This document shows, piece by piece, positions 21,363 through 33,500 of a stretch of 64,000 nucleotides of DNA. Below the pieces are notes generated by a model, which was given only the letters and a program-made list of their open reading frames with translations, ran no database searches and was not told the origin of the DNA. Origin of the DNA: Membranipora membranacea (Eukaryota > Bryozoa > Gymnolaemata > Cheilostomatida > Membraniporidae). The stretch spans positions 21,874,025 to 21,938,024 of the forward strand of contig OU612070.1 of the NCBI GenBank assembly GCA_914767715.1. The letters are read 5' to 3'. Every line of letters begins with the position of its first letter. Position 1 is the stretch's first letter. Both the position numbers and the translations under genes were made by a program.

Positions 21363-23656
21363 ATGGATCCCATAAATACAAATCAAAATTTCTTGGTTTT
21401 TGTTTTTCTAGTGTTAATTTTATCAATACACCAACAAAACCTGATGCTTATATGTATGGGTATGCTTAGGCAGTCTCAAGAACGACAGATGCTTATGATT
21501 GAACAGTTTTTAGATGCCAGAGAACAGCCAAGAAGAAAGAGAAAGTCTCCTGTTGAATGGCAGTCTGTACAATCAGTGAGTAAAAAAATGTAATAATAAT
21601 TTGAACTACCAAGGCCTACCAATACCATACCAGTGTGTAGTACTGTGTGTAGCAGGTGTAGTGCTGTGTGTAGTAGTGTAGTGTACTCACATCAAATTGA
21701 TTGTGGATTCTAGTTATTCATAAAAAATAATGCAAAAAATTGTCAAGACTGGACTTACTTACTAAAACTTGAGTTTGAGGAACCCTACCCTTTTGTTAAA
21801 GTGGTATAGCTTTAGGAACACTACCCTAGTAAATTTAGTAACTATAGTTTGCAAGTTATCCTGGCCAAAGAATGATTTCATTTGTCTGCAGAAGCATTAT
21901 CAAAATTTGATATTTAATAGACTACTATTAGTAGTCTATTAAATATTAAATTATAATTTAATTTAAATTAAATTATTAAAAATTAAACTATAGTACTATA
22001 TCATGATATGATACTGTATTTTTATTTTATAGACCACTCCATCATGGTATGATACTGTATTGCCCAAAGCCAGACCCAATGTCTGGATAAGACATTTCCG
22101 AATGACGGAGGAACACATATTACAACTGTGTGAAGTTGTGAGACCTGAGATGGAGCCAGATGTCTTTGCTTTTCGGACTCCCATTCCGCTGAAGAAGAGG
22201 TGAGTCATGAATTTCTATATTGCGTTTTAGGACTACAACCTGTTATGCAATATATAACAATAATGCAATATAATATAAATGTATTTAATACAGTACATAT
22301 ATAAAATATTATATATACAATATGTTGTCAAACCGGAACAAGTTACGGACAAATGGTATGGCATGTCACATTGCCAGGGCCCGCAATCATGAAGTCGGCA
22401 ATCACTCTTACAAATACAAAAATAATATATTATTATATATTCCAACGTTTATATGTATTATTATACTACATTAGGCAATATACATTGTGATTATATTATT
22501 TATTTATATTATTGTTTTAGAGTATGCATAGCAATCTTCAAATTGGCATCCTGTTCTGAATACAGCAAAGTGGCAACAACCTTTGGAGTGAGTAAGACCA
22601 GTGTGCATCGATGTCTATATATGTTCTGCAACGCTATGGCTAGTAGGAAGCACGACTATATCCAGTGGTATTCGAATGAGGAGGCTGGGAATTTGGCTGA
22701 CATTTCGCAGGCAAACTACAAGTACCCCCAAGCCATAGGTAAGTCTATACTTTTAAACAATTTAAATCTTCAACTATATTTTCAAACACTTATAGCTCAG
22801 GCCTACAAGACACAGGCTGGTGGTTACGTGGGGTAGACAATAGTTGCCATAATGCCCCCCCCTCCTAACACTACCAGCCTGTGCTTGGTGACTCTGTGTT
22901 CTACTTTTCCAAGTTATTGTAGACCTCACTAGTGATATTGCTGTTGTTATATTGCTAATATATTGTTATATTGTTGCAGGTGCCATTGACGGAAGTCATT
23001 TGGAAATAACACCACCTGCGGATGGAATGGCAGATTTCCTATGTAGAAAGATGTACCCAAGCATAGTTCTGCAAGCGGTTGTGGATGTACAATATTTGTT
23101 CCGCGATATATACTGTAACACGCCTGGCAGTGCTCACGATGCAGCGGTTTTTAGACGTTCTCCTCTAAGCACTTCAATATATCAAAATATGCCTGTCAGA
23201 AACAAGACAATCTCAGAACTATCTGTACCGTTGCACATCCTAGGCGATCCTGCCTACCCAATGAGTCAACACATCATCAAAGGATATGTAGGACGAAATC
23301 TGACTGCTGAACAAGAGTCCTTCAACGTCTACCATAGCAAGGCACGCATGTGCGTTGAAATAGCGTTCGGCCGCCTGAAAGCACGCTGGAGAATTCTTAG
23401 AAAGCGAATCGATGCTAATTTTGAAATTAGCCCAAAAATTATAACTACATGCTGCATGTTACACAACTTTGTAGAAAAAAGAAAGGTTAACATCCCCCGC
23501 CATCTTCTCGCTACCTTAAACAATGAACCAGCTGAGAGAGAGCAACCGAACCCAGTAATAAATAACGAAGTGAACCACGAGGCAGCCGCCTACCGCGACG
23601 CTATCACAGAGATGTTGGCAGCAACTCAGCCACTCCTAAGACCTTTTCATCTCTAA
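21363..23656 (+). CDS. Harbinger DDE transposase (HARBI1-like)
   Basis: Four exons: 21363-21575, 22033-22199, 22521-22738, 22980-23656, encoding 424 residues with consistent phases. The C-terminal exon has the DDE_Tnp_4 nuclease fold: first Asp in GAIDGSHLEI, PGSAHDAAVF, second Asp in LGDPAYPM, and the Glu in CVEIAFGRLKARWRIL. Exon 3 holds the helix-turn-helix region (YSKVATTFGVSKTSVHRCL). The first exon has an unusually hydrophobic stretch (residues 8-35) followed by a basic patch (PRRKRK), possibly a nuclear signal. It cuts and pastes the element with the help of the Myb-like partner. Vertebrate HARBI1 is a domesticated relative, but here the terminal repeats and partner gene show a transposon gene. 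Confidence 0.93.
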
Positions 23657-23848
23657 TGAGCCATAGCCAAAATCAGCAGACTATTACAATTCTATATACT
23701 ATCACAATATATTCTAAATACTATCACATTTAATTTTAATACTAATATGCAATTAATTACTTTTGTTTTTTGCCAAACTGTATATCATTTCATTTTCTTA
23801 AATTTCACTATGTTTATAATAGATACTGCATCATTTGGTTTAAATTCT

Positions 23849-23900
23849 TTTATTATTTGTATGCTAAATAAGAACAGTAATATAATAATCGTAAAATAAA
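23849..23900. terminator. Possible overlapping poly(A) signals of the convergent transposon genes
   Basis: AATAAA on the plus strand at 23895-23900, 239 bp past the transposase stop, and AATAAA on the minus strand at 23854-23849, 259 bp past the Myb-like stop, lie between the two convergent genes. Such hexamers are common in AT-rich DNA, so use is not proven. Confidence 0.35.
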
Positions 23901-24112
23901 ATGTTCAAAAATTAAATTGATTGATATGACTAGGTACTAAGTACGAAACATGAAGCAAGATTAAGTATTTGGTAAAATAATATGTGATACAAACAATATA
24001 TAATGCGATTAAATGATTGCTATAATGCGATAAAATGATTGATGTAATGCGATAAAACAATTGATATGACAACGAGGTACGAAACATGAAGCCAGATTAA
24101 ATATAATATAAC

Positions 24113-25593
24113 TTAATACTGAGACTCATCGTCAGGTATGTGGTAGATGGATCCCAACTGATTAGAATTGAGTTCATCTGTTAACCGAGATGACGTTGGG
24201 GTGGCAGGAAAGGGTGTTGGGGTGGCAGGAAAGGGTTGTGTGTTTGGAGGCGTTTGCGGAAGGTTATAATTTCCATGTTGTACTGGAACGTATCCTGGAA
24301 CACCTGCACTCGGAGACTGGTAGTGATTAGCTGGCTGATGTTGGGGTGGGGTTTGATAAGTTGGTTGTGGTGGTGTTGGTGCTGGGGTAGTCGGATTGAG
24401 GAATCTCCCAAACAAATCCCCCAAACCCTGTAGCATGGTTTGATTAGATTCACGTATAATCCGGCTGATTTGTTCCATGTCTGCTGTCCGCTGCTGTCTT
24501 ACCTCTTCCCTCAGCTGATCAAATGAGCTGTCCTCAGCTGCAGCTCTCTTACGTGAACTCCTGCTACCCGATGATGATGCCGTCGGCAAAATAGACGAAG
24601 AGTCCGTTGACGGGGGTCGTAACAGCGTAGCCTCTACTGCTGATGTTGAAGTTGAGGCGGAAGATGTTGACGGTGGATTGTCGTCTTGGTTTTCATTAAC
24701 TAAAAACAATAAATTTATTAGCAAAGGCCAACTTGATTTATTTAGACACAGGCCCAGCAGGTTTTAACAAATTTAAGTACAAAGATGCATGCCTGCGTCA
24801 AAGGGTACATAACCCACAGGGAGGCTTAGGAGTAAGAGTGACTTAAACCTTACGAGAAAGCTTCCAAAAATCTAAACTCTTTAATAAAGCCAAAACCCGC
24901 TATGCTTTGCGATGGCCTGTCGATATAACCCAGGTGAAATTTGCATACCTGCCCGGTCGATCTGATTCATTTCGTCGCTGATCTCATTAGCTATTGGCCG
25001 GTGGCCCATCACCTCCACCATCTTGCCAAAAAATCTCCAGGTTGATGCACTAGCTCCTAGAAACAAGTACAAATTGAAAAGTTGAGGGCCACAGATATTT
25101 TACAAGTCACAACGTTCAACTATTTTATAAGACATGTATTGGCAGCGAATTGTTTCAAATCAAATAAAGAGACCGGGAGTCATGTCATAAGATAAAGCCA
25201 ACTTTCAGGCCAATCCAATTTATAAGATTTGCAGGTTAGGCCTACTTAACACCGAGGAAGCATACTAGTTATTACATTCCTACTAGTACTTACTAGAACT
25301 ACTAAGATTTTACACTTCTAGGCCTGATAGAGAAACTAACCTGATTTTGAAGACCCTGTCTTTTCAGCCAGATACTTTGTCTTGAGAGCCTTATATTTCA
25401 CCCTCCACTGCTCCCCATTCTTTGGGGCTCCCCATTCTGGCTTGGCATTTTCATTCACTTTTCCCGCCAGCATATCATAAACTTTCTGATTCCTGTATTG
25501 TCTTCCATCAATCAGTTTAAAACTGTCAGTTTCGATTACAATGTCTAAAAATGTGAGTACCTCATCATCTGTATACGAAGCAGCTGATGGCAT
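24113..25593 (-). CDS. Myb/SANT-like DNA-binding protein of the Harbinger element
   Basis: Three exons: 25593-25341, 25056-24949, 24699-24113, encoding 315 residues with phase 1 junctions. The first 120 residues form a trihelix/Myb-SANT-like domain (TDDEVLTFLDIV; EQWRVKYKALKTKY; then STWRFFGKMVEVMG across the first junction), with the spaced aromatic residues of this fold. The rest is low complexity: a Ser/Thr-rich segment, a basic patch (SSRKRAAAE), a short helix (DQLREEVRQQRTADMEQISR) and a Pro/Gln-rich tail. In Harbinger elements this protein binds the terminal region and brings the transposase to the nucleus and ends. It faces the transposase, with about 450 bp between the stop codons. 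Confidence 0.9.
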
Positions 25594-25864
25594 GATGATG
25601 AATTAAAATCAAATGGAAATTGTGGGCAAATCTAGAAGTTGTGTGGAAGAAACTTTCTTTGAAATTATCATGTGCATATGTGAAAAGATGAACATTTTGC
25701 TACCTCCAACACACAAAACTCACAGAAGCATTCGAAGGATTGAACTTGCCCATTTCCATGGTCGAATTTACTGCGCAGTTAGGCCCCAATTCGGATTCGG
25801 AATCCGAAGTGAAAAATTCGCCCAATTGACCGAATTGACCCGTTTCCATAATGCTCAGTGGGGG

Positions 25865-25900
25865 CAACTTCGAAGTACTTCGAATTATGGAAACCCAGTG
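25865..25900 (-). repeat. Right terminal inverted repeat of Harbinger element
   Basis: Reverse complement begins CACTGGGTTTCC and matches the left repeat at 35 of 36 positions. A related subterminal motif (TTTCCATAATGCTCAGTG) is at about 25845-25862. Confidence 0.93.
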
Positions 25901-26356
25901 ATTAACTATCCTCATCTAGTACATCGATTCCCTATCACATCGGAGTTGCCTTATACTGAAAAATGTGGGGATAACTCTCATTCTTGTTTAGTTACAGCAG
26001 GGAGGGTGGGGTATACCTCTCCCACCCTCCCTGGTTACAGTAAGGCTTTACTCTGCGCAGGAAACTGTCACATAGTGCTTGCATTCTTCATCCTTAATAG
26101 GGTTTACTTGTAACTCCTGCTACTGGTGGTCAAGTTCCCAAATTATGACTATGGGGTTACACATTCTATACTGCCAAATCTAATACATAACTCGCTGAAA
26201 TTTAGACGGGATGAATGGACGAGTGATTTTACCACCAACTAACAACTTCATTGGCAGAAAGCAAGAAAGAAAAGCAGAAAGAAACTTATATAATTGAGAA
26301 ATTAAGTGCCTCCCTGTACAGAGATACACATTAAATTGTGTCAACTTGACGTTCCC

Positions 26357-26710
26357 AGCATTGGGAAATTCCTAGTCATGGGGAAAACCCAGCTATGGGA
26401 AATTCCCAGCCATGGGGAAACCAAGCTTTGGGAAATTCCCTGCCGTGGGGAAAACACACATCTGGGAAATTCCTAGCCGTGGGAAATTCCCAGCCGTGGG
26501 GAAAACCCAGCTCTGGAAATTCCCAGTCGTCGGGAAACCCCAGCTCTGGAAACTCCCAGCCGTCGGGAAACCCCAGCTCTGGAAATTCCCAGCCGTCGGT
26601 AAACCCAGCTGTGGGAAATTCCCAGCCATGGGAAAAACCCATCTGTGGGAAATTCCCAGCCGTGGGAAAACACAGTTATGGGTAAAACCCAGCTCTGGGA
26701 AAAACCCATA
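26357..26710. repeat. Tandem repeat of about 33 bp, rich in GGGAAATTCC
   Basis: About eleven degenerate units, each roughly GGGAAATTCCCAGCCGTGGG followed by GAAAACCCAGCTCT; some units are truncated to about 17 bp. Five perfect GGGAAATTCCC palindromes and two GGGAAATTCCT are present, with variants in the other units. The open frames seen here on both strands are products of the repeat. Confidence 0.9.
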
Positions 26711-27449
26711 CGATTCCATTAAGCAAGGGCTAAAGATTGAATTCCCCCACCTGCAAAGTCATAACCAAATCATGTGGCAGCCATGTATTACTTATAATTC
26801 AGGTAACATGACATAAATTTAAATCAGTTTAATACTGCTAACTGGGTTACTTTATTGCTGGGGATAGCTAAGAAAGACAGTAACAAAACCAAAAACAAGT
26901 TATAAGCTTGTAACAAAAGCAAAAATAAGTTTCATTCACATATCTTCATATTTTCAAGGTAAAAGTTATGTAGCATGGGCATAATTATTGAAATGGTTTA
27001 TAAATCACAGATTTTTTCTGTCGGGATGCAAAAGAAACTTTTCCACACGCTGAACAACATAAAGCGTCTGGTTAATGGTAGTAAAAGGTATGTGTAACAT
27101 GGTAACCATACAAGGATCCTTCATTTACAGGTTTTGGAAACCTGATCTCTTTCCTCATACAGCTTGTATTGAAGAAGGCAGTCCTATTAATTAGTGCTGG
27201 CTAACTGATGTGCCTGAAGTGTTTCAAATCTCTTGCCATTTGGTCAATCCTCCAATCTGCATATTAGTTGGCTGTTCTGCAGCGGACTAAAAATGACAGG
27301 TATTTATAAACGATTATTTGTTACAACCTACTACAACTACTTACCACAAACGATAATTGATATTGTTATACAATCCTAGTCATGTACAGGAAGACTTATA
27401 CACATCGCTGGCTGCATAGTACAAATGTTAATTAATTTACAAGATTAGA

Positions 27450-28164
27450 TCACAGAGTAAGGATATACAGAGCGGACTCTTCAATGATCGTTATAGTGCC
27501 TGCGGTTTTTATCCACGGGGGGGGGGGGGGGAAATTCATCAATCTGGCCACCTGCCAATTTCAGAATATATATAAGTTACAGTGGAGTTTTGTCATGCAG
27601 ACATAGCCACCTTTGATAGGTCATAATTCATTCTGTATTTATCCTAAAGACTGATTTCCAACTTTTCTGAAATGTCCAATCTTCAAGATATACACCATAT
27701 TATTGTCATTTTTTGCTAGGATACATAGGCTTTGAGTAATCCAGGTTTTTAAAATGAGTTTTATCATATAGATTTACATAGGACTTAGGTCAATGCACGG
27801 ACATTTTCTTAATTTTGATGACCAGCCGTCTATCAATTGTCACATGTAAATCTTTATGACAAAACTCATTTCAAAAACCTGGATTACTCTTAGCCTATGA
27901 ATCCTAGCAAAAAATGACAATAATATGGTGTATAGCTTGATGCTTGGACATTCCAACAAAGTTGGAAATCAGTCTTTAGGATAAATACAGAATGAATTAT
28001 GGCTCATCAAAGGTAGGGATGTCTGCAAGAAAAATGCCATTATAACATATAGAGATAATGAGTTTTTGGCAACCAGCTGTGCACAATTTTCCCCAGTGAA
28101 TCAAAAACCCGCAGGCACTATAACTATCATTGAAGTGTCCGCTCTGTATATCCTTACTCTGTGA
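27450..28164. mobile_element. Foldback/MITE-like element of 715 bp
   Basis: The whole element is an imperfect inverted repeat: the left end TCACAGAGTAAGGATATACA returns at the right end, and similarity persists through the interior up to a loop near 27800. It is flanked on both sides by TTAGA (27445-27449 and 28165-28169), or ATTAGAT if the ends are read as CACAGAG/CTCTGTG. No coding capacity. Confidence 0.85.
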
Positions 28165-28443
28165 TTAGATACTCGATGCATTGCCATCATACAAGAGTAA
28201 GATGCAATGTTATTTGGAGTTGGCACAGGAATGTGGTTCCAAACTGACTGGTTTAGAAAATCACGCATCGGTTGCAAAAATTTTGACAGTAGCTATTGGC
28301 TATTGCATTAGGAAAAAAATTTAAGCAGTCAAAATGAGTTCAAAGCTTGAAGACAGTAAAAATAATAAGGGTGAAAAGGTTTTCTGCTACCACAATAACT
28401 GGCCTACTTCTTGCTGAGAAAAGAACAATAAAAATACTTACAT

Positions 28444-28716
28444 TCATACAAAGTTGTTGATGCCATATCTAGTCGATAATTCCACAATCAATGTAGAAAT
28501 AAGCCAGTATTGCATTGACAAAGGGTCAAATATTTGGATCGGGTCCATTTTTCTTTGCGCTCTATAGTTTGACAATGTTTCCGCAGAGCTTGCCGCTATG
28601 GATGGGTATTGCATAGGATCCACACTTGGGCGATAAAAACAGATCGAAGATGAGTTTTCTGCCAGTTCAGCTCTTGACATTAATCTCTTCTTTGGCTTAG
28701 GTCGATTGGTGATCAT
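28444..28716 (-). CDS. Hypothetical reading frame, 90 codons
   Basis: An ATG-started frame with a possible acceptor (CACCTTTTAG) 12 bases upstream. It encodes a basic N-terminus (RPKPKKRL), a Ser/Pro-rich middle and a short hydrophobic segment (YWLISTLIVEL) near the end. The composition looks more protein-like than neighbouring frames, but no family is recognised and no partner exon was found. It could be chance. Confidence 0.2.
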   Translation of the reverse strand: MITNRPKPKKRLMSRAELAENSSSICFYRPSVDPMQYPSIAASSAETLSNYRAQRKMDPIQIFDPLSMQYWLISTLIVELSTRYGINNFV

Positions 28717-30549
28717 TTCGGATCCCAGCTAAAAGGTGAACAGCACTACCGATGGTACTGATCATGTTTACTACAGACTTCTCTGATAGCCGCTGAGTTA
28801 GTGAGACACCTGCACCTGCACACCTGCCAAACGCTGATAGTACTATGATGTGGTCAAGCCACCAAGCTCAAGGATCAAATTTTAATCTCTTGATGTGGCA
28901 GGTTTTGTGCAGGATGAGCAAATTGCTTTCCGTTTAGTCCATTGACACCAAAATTATTAAAAAATATAAATCCTTGGATCATGTGCACTGCTAAAACAGT
29001 GCTTCTATTGACAGAGCGTGATTTCCTGGCAAATAGAGACAATTTCTAGTTGTGTTGAAATTTAATTTTGCCTGACGTGCAAAAGCTCGTTTGTGGAGGA
29101 AATCTTGGGTTACAACACTTCAAGGCAGCTGTCCTAATCCTGGGGAGGGTGAATTCTCTTAATTACAATACTTTCTGATACCTAGTATAGCAACTCTGCA
29201 GTATATCGTCGTGTTATTGTCATATTACAATTCTGATATGTTCGGCATGGGCCAAATTTTAGACGGGCCAAGTTGTCCCGTTTCCCTGTGTTATAAATCA
29301 TTTGTCTGGATTTTGTTCGGCAACAAAGTAAACTTCTCATCGGATTATTTTAACAACTAGCTGAGCTTGTATTTCTCTAGCCAGTGATAACCTTTTCAAC
29401 TAATTTTGACACTTCTCATTAGTTGAGCACAATTCCCAAAATGTGAATACGAGAGCTACATACATGCGACTTAGTTTCCGATATGTTGGGAATCTCAAGA
29501 GATTATATCAATCCTGTACATCTCATTTGATTAATATTTGGAAGGGAACAAATTGCACTGTGGTTTATTTATCAACACCCATCACATTATTCAGTTCCAG
29601 CTATTCTTTGAAGGTCTTGTGGTCATTTGTGCTGTTGGTACAGCTGTACAAGTTCTGGTAATCAACACTTTTCATATTTGCAGGAAGTCTTAAGGCCTTT
29701 TTGTTGGTAGAGTTGATTGAAATTTTCTGCTGTCAGTTGAGCCAGAATGTGGATGAATCCATAGCAAGAGCACTGGCCTGAGTAATCAACCCTCTCACTT
29801 CATACACAGCTCAACTTTATCAGCATCCATAAGACTTATAGTCAAATCTAAACATCACCCTGACCATTTTTCTACGTCGACAGCGCTCTAACAAGGGTTT
29901 AGTGTTCGATTGATTACTATTTAAAACATGATATGGTCGATGTTTTGTACACGGAGTGAAATCAAGCACAAGGCGATTTGGTGACATTGCTTCAATTTAT
30001 TTATGAATTATTATCAGCCATAATTCATGTTTTAGGGAGATCCATATAATATATGATGTTATATATAATATTATGATGTTATTAACATCGATTTTGTGTA
30101 CGGGACTATCATTCGAAAGCTTGGAAATCTCCATTTTACACTCAAACTTGATGAGACTAGTTGTGTTCATCATATAGATGGTTCAGACACAATATATCGT
30201 GGAAGATTCACCAACATCTTGTTGTGGAAACAGTTGTTTTTTATAAAAGTGTTCCTACTGTCTGGTGGGGGGGGCACGAGTTTTTTGGGGGAAAGCCCTG
30301 TTGTGACATCACAACATCTAGTAGTACCAGATGGTAAATTTTTGAAACCTATCAGCATGGGACAACATTTTTACCAGTTCTGGATCTAACTTCATGCCTT
30401 CTATTCTCAACAAAAGTGACTTTGGACCCAAATACAGCAGCGAGCTGTTTATCTTCTCCTGCCTCATGTAGATATTGATGATGATAATCCATTGACTACA
30501 TTTCTGGAATGTAATCTTTCTGTGATGTATTAGGATGTCTTTAATTTCA

Positions 30550-33500
30550 TCAATTGAGTTCAGCATTATCCCACTTTCCTTGAAAGTCTTCGACAAGCCT
30601 AGATCGAATATGATCTGTTGTTTTGTTACTGACGTCAATGTTCATAGCTGTCATATTCCTCCCTAACAGTGATATGGAAAATCTCTGGGACAGGAAATGG
30701 TCACCTGACCAATCAGCAGACCCTACAATATCAACAAGATCATTCCAGGCATGAGTAATGATTGAACACAGAACGGTATTACAAATAGAGATAGAAATGG
30801 GTTTCGTTGAAATATCCGTGTCCGCTCTTGATACAAACAAAATAGGAAACAAAATAATGCAGGCATTTAGGCAAAAACCAGCTCCACTACTAATGTAATG
30901 AGCAGCAATTAGCGAAACTGTGAAATTCAAATTCAAGTACAGCTTTACTGGCTTTTGGGGTCTCTTAACTGCGGCAATGGCTCAAATAGCAATGGGGCAT
31001 ATAGACCTGCACAAAGCTGCCTACATCAACACAATCAGCAATCCCTGCACATGGTTTTCAAACAGAGCTACAATCTCTGTACAGATAATTATTTACCTAT
31101 AAAGAAGCCGGAGTCAGTGACTACATAGCTGAGGGATGGTTTAGAGTTGTTCCCCCTACGCTGTTCAACCATCTGCATCAAAAACCGCACAGAACATATA
31201 TTAACACTACATACATAATATATATATATATATTTTTTTTTTTTTTCCTTTTTCTCAATAGTGTGAAACATGAGGGGGAGGTATCTTGTTATATCCCCCC
31301 ACTGAATCTTGTTGTGCGCAAATTATGAGAAAACCTTTATAAGTCCTTTTTAAAGCCCAAACAAAGTTTTTAACCCTGAATATTACGAGTTTGTATTCGG
31401 GAACTCTATTTTAAAAGAAAGAGGAACCACCATTTTTTTAGGACTTGAGTTAGACTTCAACATAACTTTCCATGAGCTTTTTAAAAGCCCAAAAAATAAA
31501 TCAAATTTCCGTCCAGCCATTGACCGAAAGTCAATGGTTGACATATATTACAGCTTTTTGCTATCCTCATTTGATATACGGTTTAGAGTTCTGGGGCCAC
31601 GCAAGTGATTGCCAACTACGACCAATACAGACTCTACAAAAAAATGCTCTGCAAGTCATTAAAGACTTTGTTTGAGGCTGCTCTTTTGTATCACATCTTA
31701 TTCTCCATATTTTATTCTATCATGTAAGCGATTTTCAGCTTTAGAATCCAAATATTGAGGAAGTTATGGCCTCTCAAACTTCCAGGGTGATTGCCTTCAA
31801 TCGGCTTTGGGAATAAGCGGATGTTTCCCCTGGGGGATGTCACAACCATAGACATGTGACATAGACATTATGAGTTATTAGTTAATACACTAATAATCAC
31901 ATAATAATTGATGATCAAAATTCAGACCTGGGTGGAAACGAACCCGGGTCCCAACACCTATGGGCACCGACACTACCATCACGCCACTTGGACCAACTAG
32001 GTTAGCTGGTTGTGACGTACCCTAGGGATTGCCGGCTGATTTTTACTGCCGATAAATTGCCGTTACCTTGGAAGTTTGAGAGGCCATAACTTCCTCAATA
32101 TTTGGATTCTAAAGCTGAAAATCGCTCACATGATAGAATGAAATATGGAGAATAAGATGTGATACAAAAGAGCAGCCTAAAACAAAGTCTTTAAGGGAAT
32201 TGGACAAGGGGGTCACATTTCCAGCCATTTTAAAAAAACCTAAAATCGTGCCATTGCAAATGCTTTTTGAATACAGAACTTTAAAACTTTTATTAAAATC
32301 ATTTTCAATTAAAGATATTTTAAATATGAAAACAAACCATGAGTACAACACTAGATCCAAAAAACTTATTTAGATTGACAACAAGCGAGGGGAGAGGTCC
32401 CCATTGAGCAATGGCATAGCCTTGTTCAACAAGTACCTTTTGGGAGTTTGGACGGGGCCAGGGTGCAATCTCACAGTTGGGCTGGCGGGGCGTCTCTGGT
32501 CATGCGGTGGATAGCAGGTACGATTGGCATGTTTTGTCAGGGCTTATCATGATGTTTGTGGGGTTTTTTTGTAATAATCTGGCTGACCCATGCTTTTATT
32601 TACTTACTTTGAACATTTATTTCTCTTAATTTACAATGTTTCTTTATAGCAAAATACAGGAAAAAAAAAGAAAAAAAAAAAGATTAAGGACACCTGATTT
32701 CGGGTGGAAGTTGGTAATGATCTGGCTTTTTAGATATGCCTAGTCAGAATGGAACTGAAATGTTGAGAATAGTCGAAGCAATGAACTCCCATTGGTTAAA
32801 GTGAATCTTGAATCATCTAACACATTATTTACAGGGCTGCATCCATCATTTACAAACAAGATCCAGGGTGGCTACCGAAGTGGTTCTAGGAAGGTCCCAA
32901 ATCCAATTCATCAAGGAAGTATTTTTTCTAGCAAAGCCGTATATATGATAATAAATACCCAAACAAAACTTGTATTTACTGTAACTAACCTGGCTGTTAA
33001 AAGTGCTCAATGCAGAGAGATATTTATGTGAGAAATTATCCGAGCATATTATTCTCAGAATTATCTTCTCCTCATAAATCAGTTTTCTCAATAGATCATC
33101 TACTCCTGACCAGTAACTGAAACATAGCTAAATAAATTAACCCCTCAAGATAACATAATATTATACATATGCATATTTGTATGCAATCATAAATGTTTAA
33201 GCATATGTATATGTATACATACATGCATAGACATAGCGTACTTAAATGTACAAACATATACATATATATAAACATAACATCAAATTGATGGCGTTACCAT
33301 TTTTTACTCCACCTAAATCCATCTGAAACCAGGTAATAATTAATACGACATACGCTATTCCATCATGTGGACAAATGGCTGATTCATAAACCATGCAAGA
33401 TTTAAGAGTCAATTGGTACTTGGCAGCTTTGTACCTTAATTAAAGAGCTGGTCAAATCTCACCTATTTTGATATCCTGGATTATATGAGCTTATTGATAT

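Larger units (their letters stand above)
21168..25903. mobile_element. Complete PIF/Harbinger DNA transposon
   Basis: The element body runs 21171-25900 (4730 bp), with 36-bp terminal inverted repeats differing at one position and a 3-bp target duplication ATT at 21168-21170 and 25901-25903. It carries the two genes expected for the superfamily: a DDE transposase (21363-23656, plus) and a Myb/SANT-like protein (25593-24113, minus), arranged tail to tail. Neither gene has a stop codon or frameshift. The element sits about 190 bp downstream of the transporter stop. The usual Harbinger target is TWA-type; ATT is a small departure. Confidence 0.93.
25904..30549. other. Intergenic region rich in repeats
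   Basis: Between the Harbinger element and the 3' end of the PLD-like gene lie the GGGAAATTCC-rich satellite (26357-26710), the foldback element at 27450-28164, a G run at about 27519-27531 and one minus-strand reading frame of unknown status (28716-28444). No other exon-like sequence was recognised. Confidence 0.45.

Noticed and set aside
24181-24453. Second minus-strand frame in the Myb-like gene
   Set aside because: It is a shadow of the Pro/Gln-rich tail in another frame.
26376-26816. Several overlapping frames rich in W, G and P on both strands
   Set aside because: They are translations of the 33-bp tandem repeat; no signal peptide, splice sites or family match.
32792-33031. Plus-strand reading frame near the LINE fragment
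   Set aside because: It overlaps exon 8 of the PLD-like gene on the other strand and has no recognisable content.
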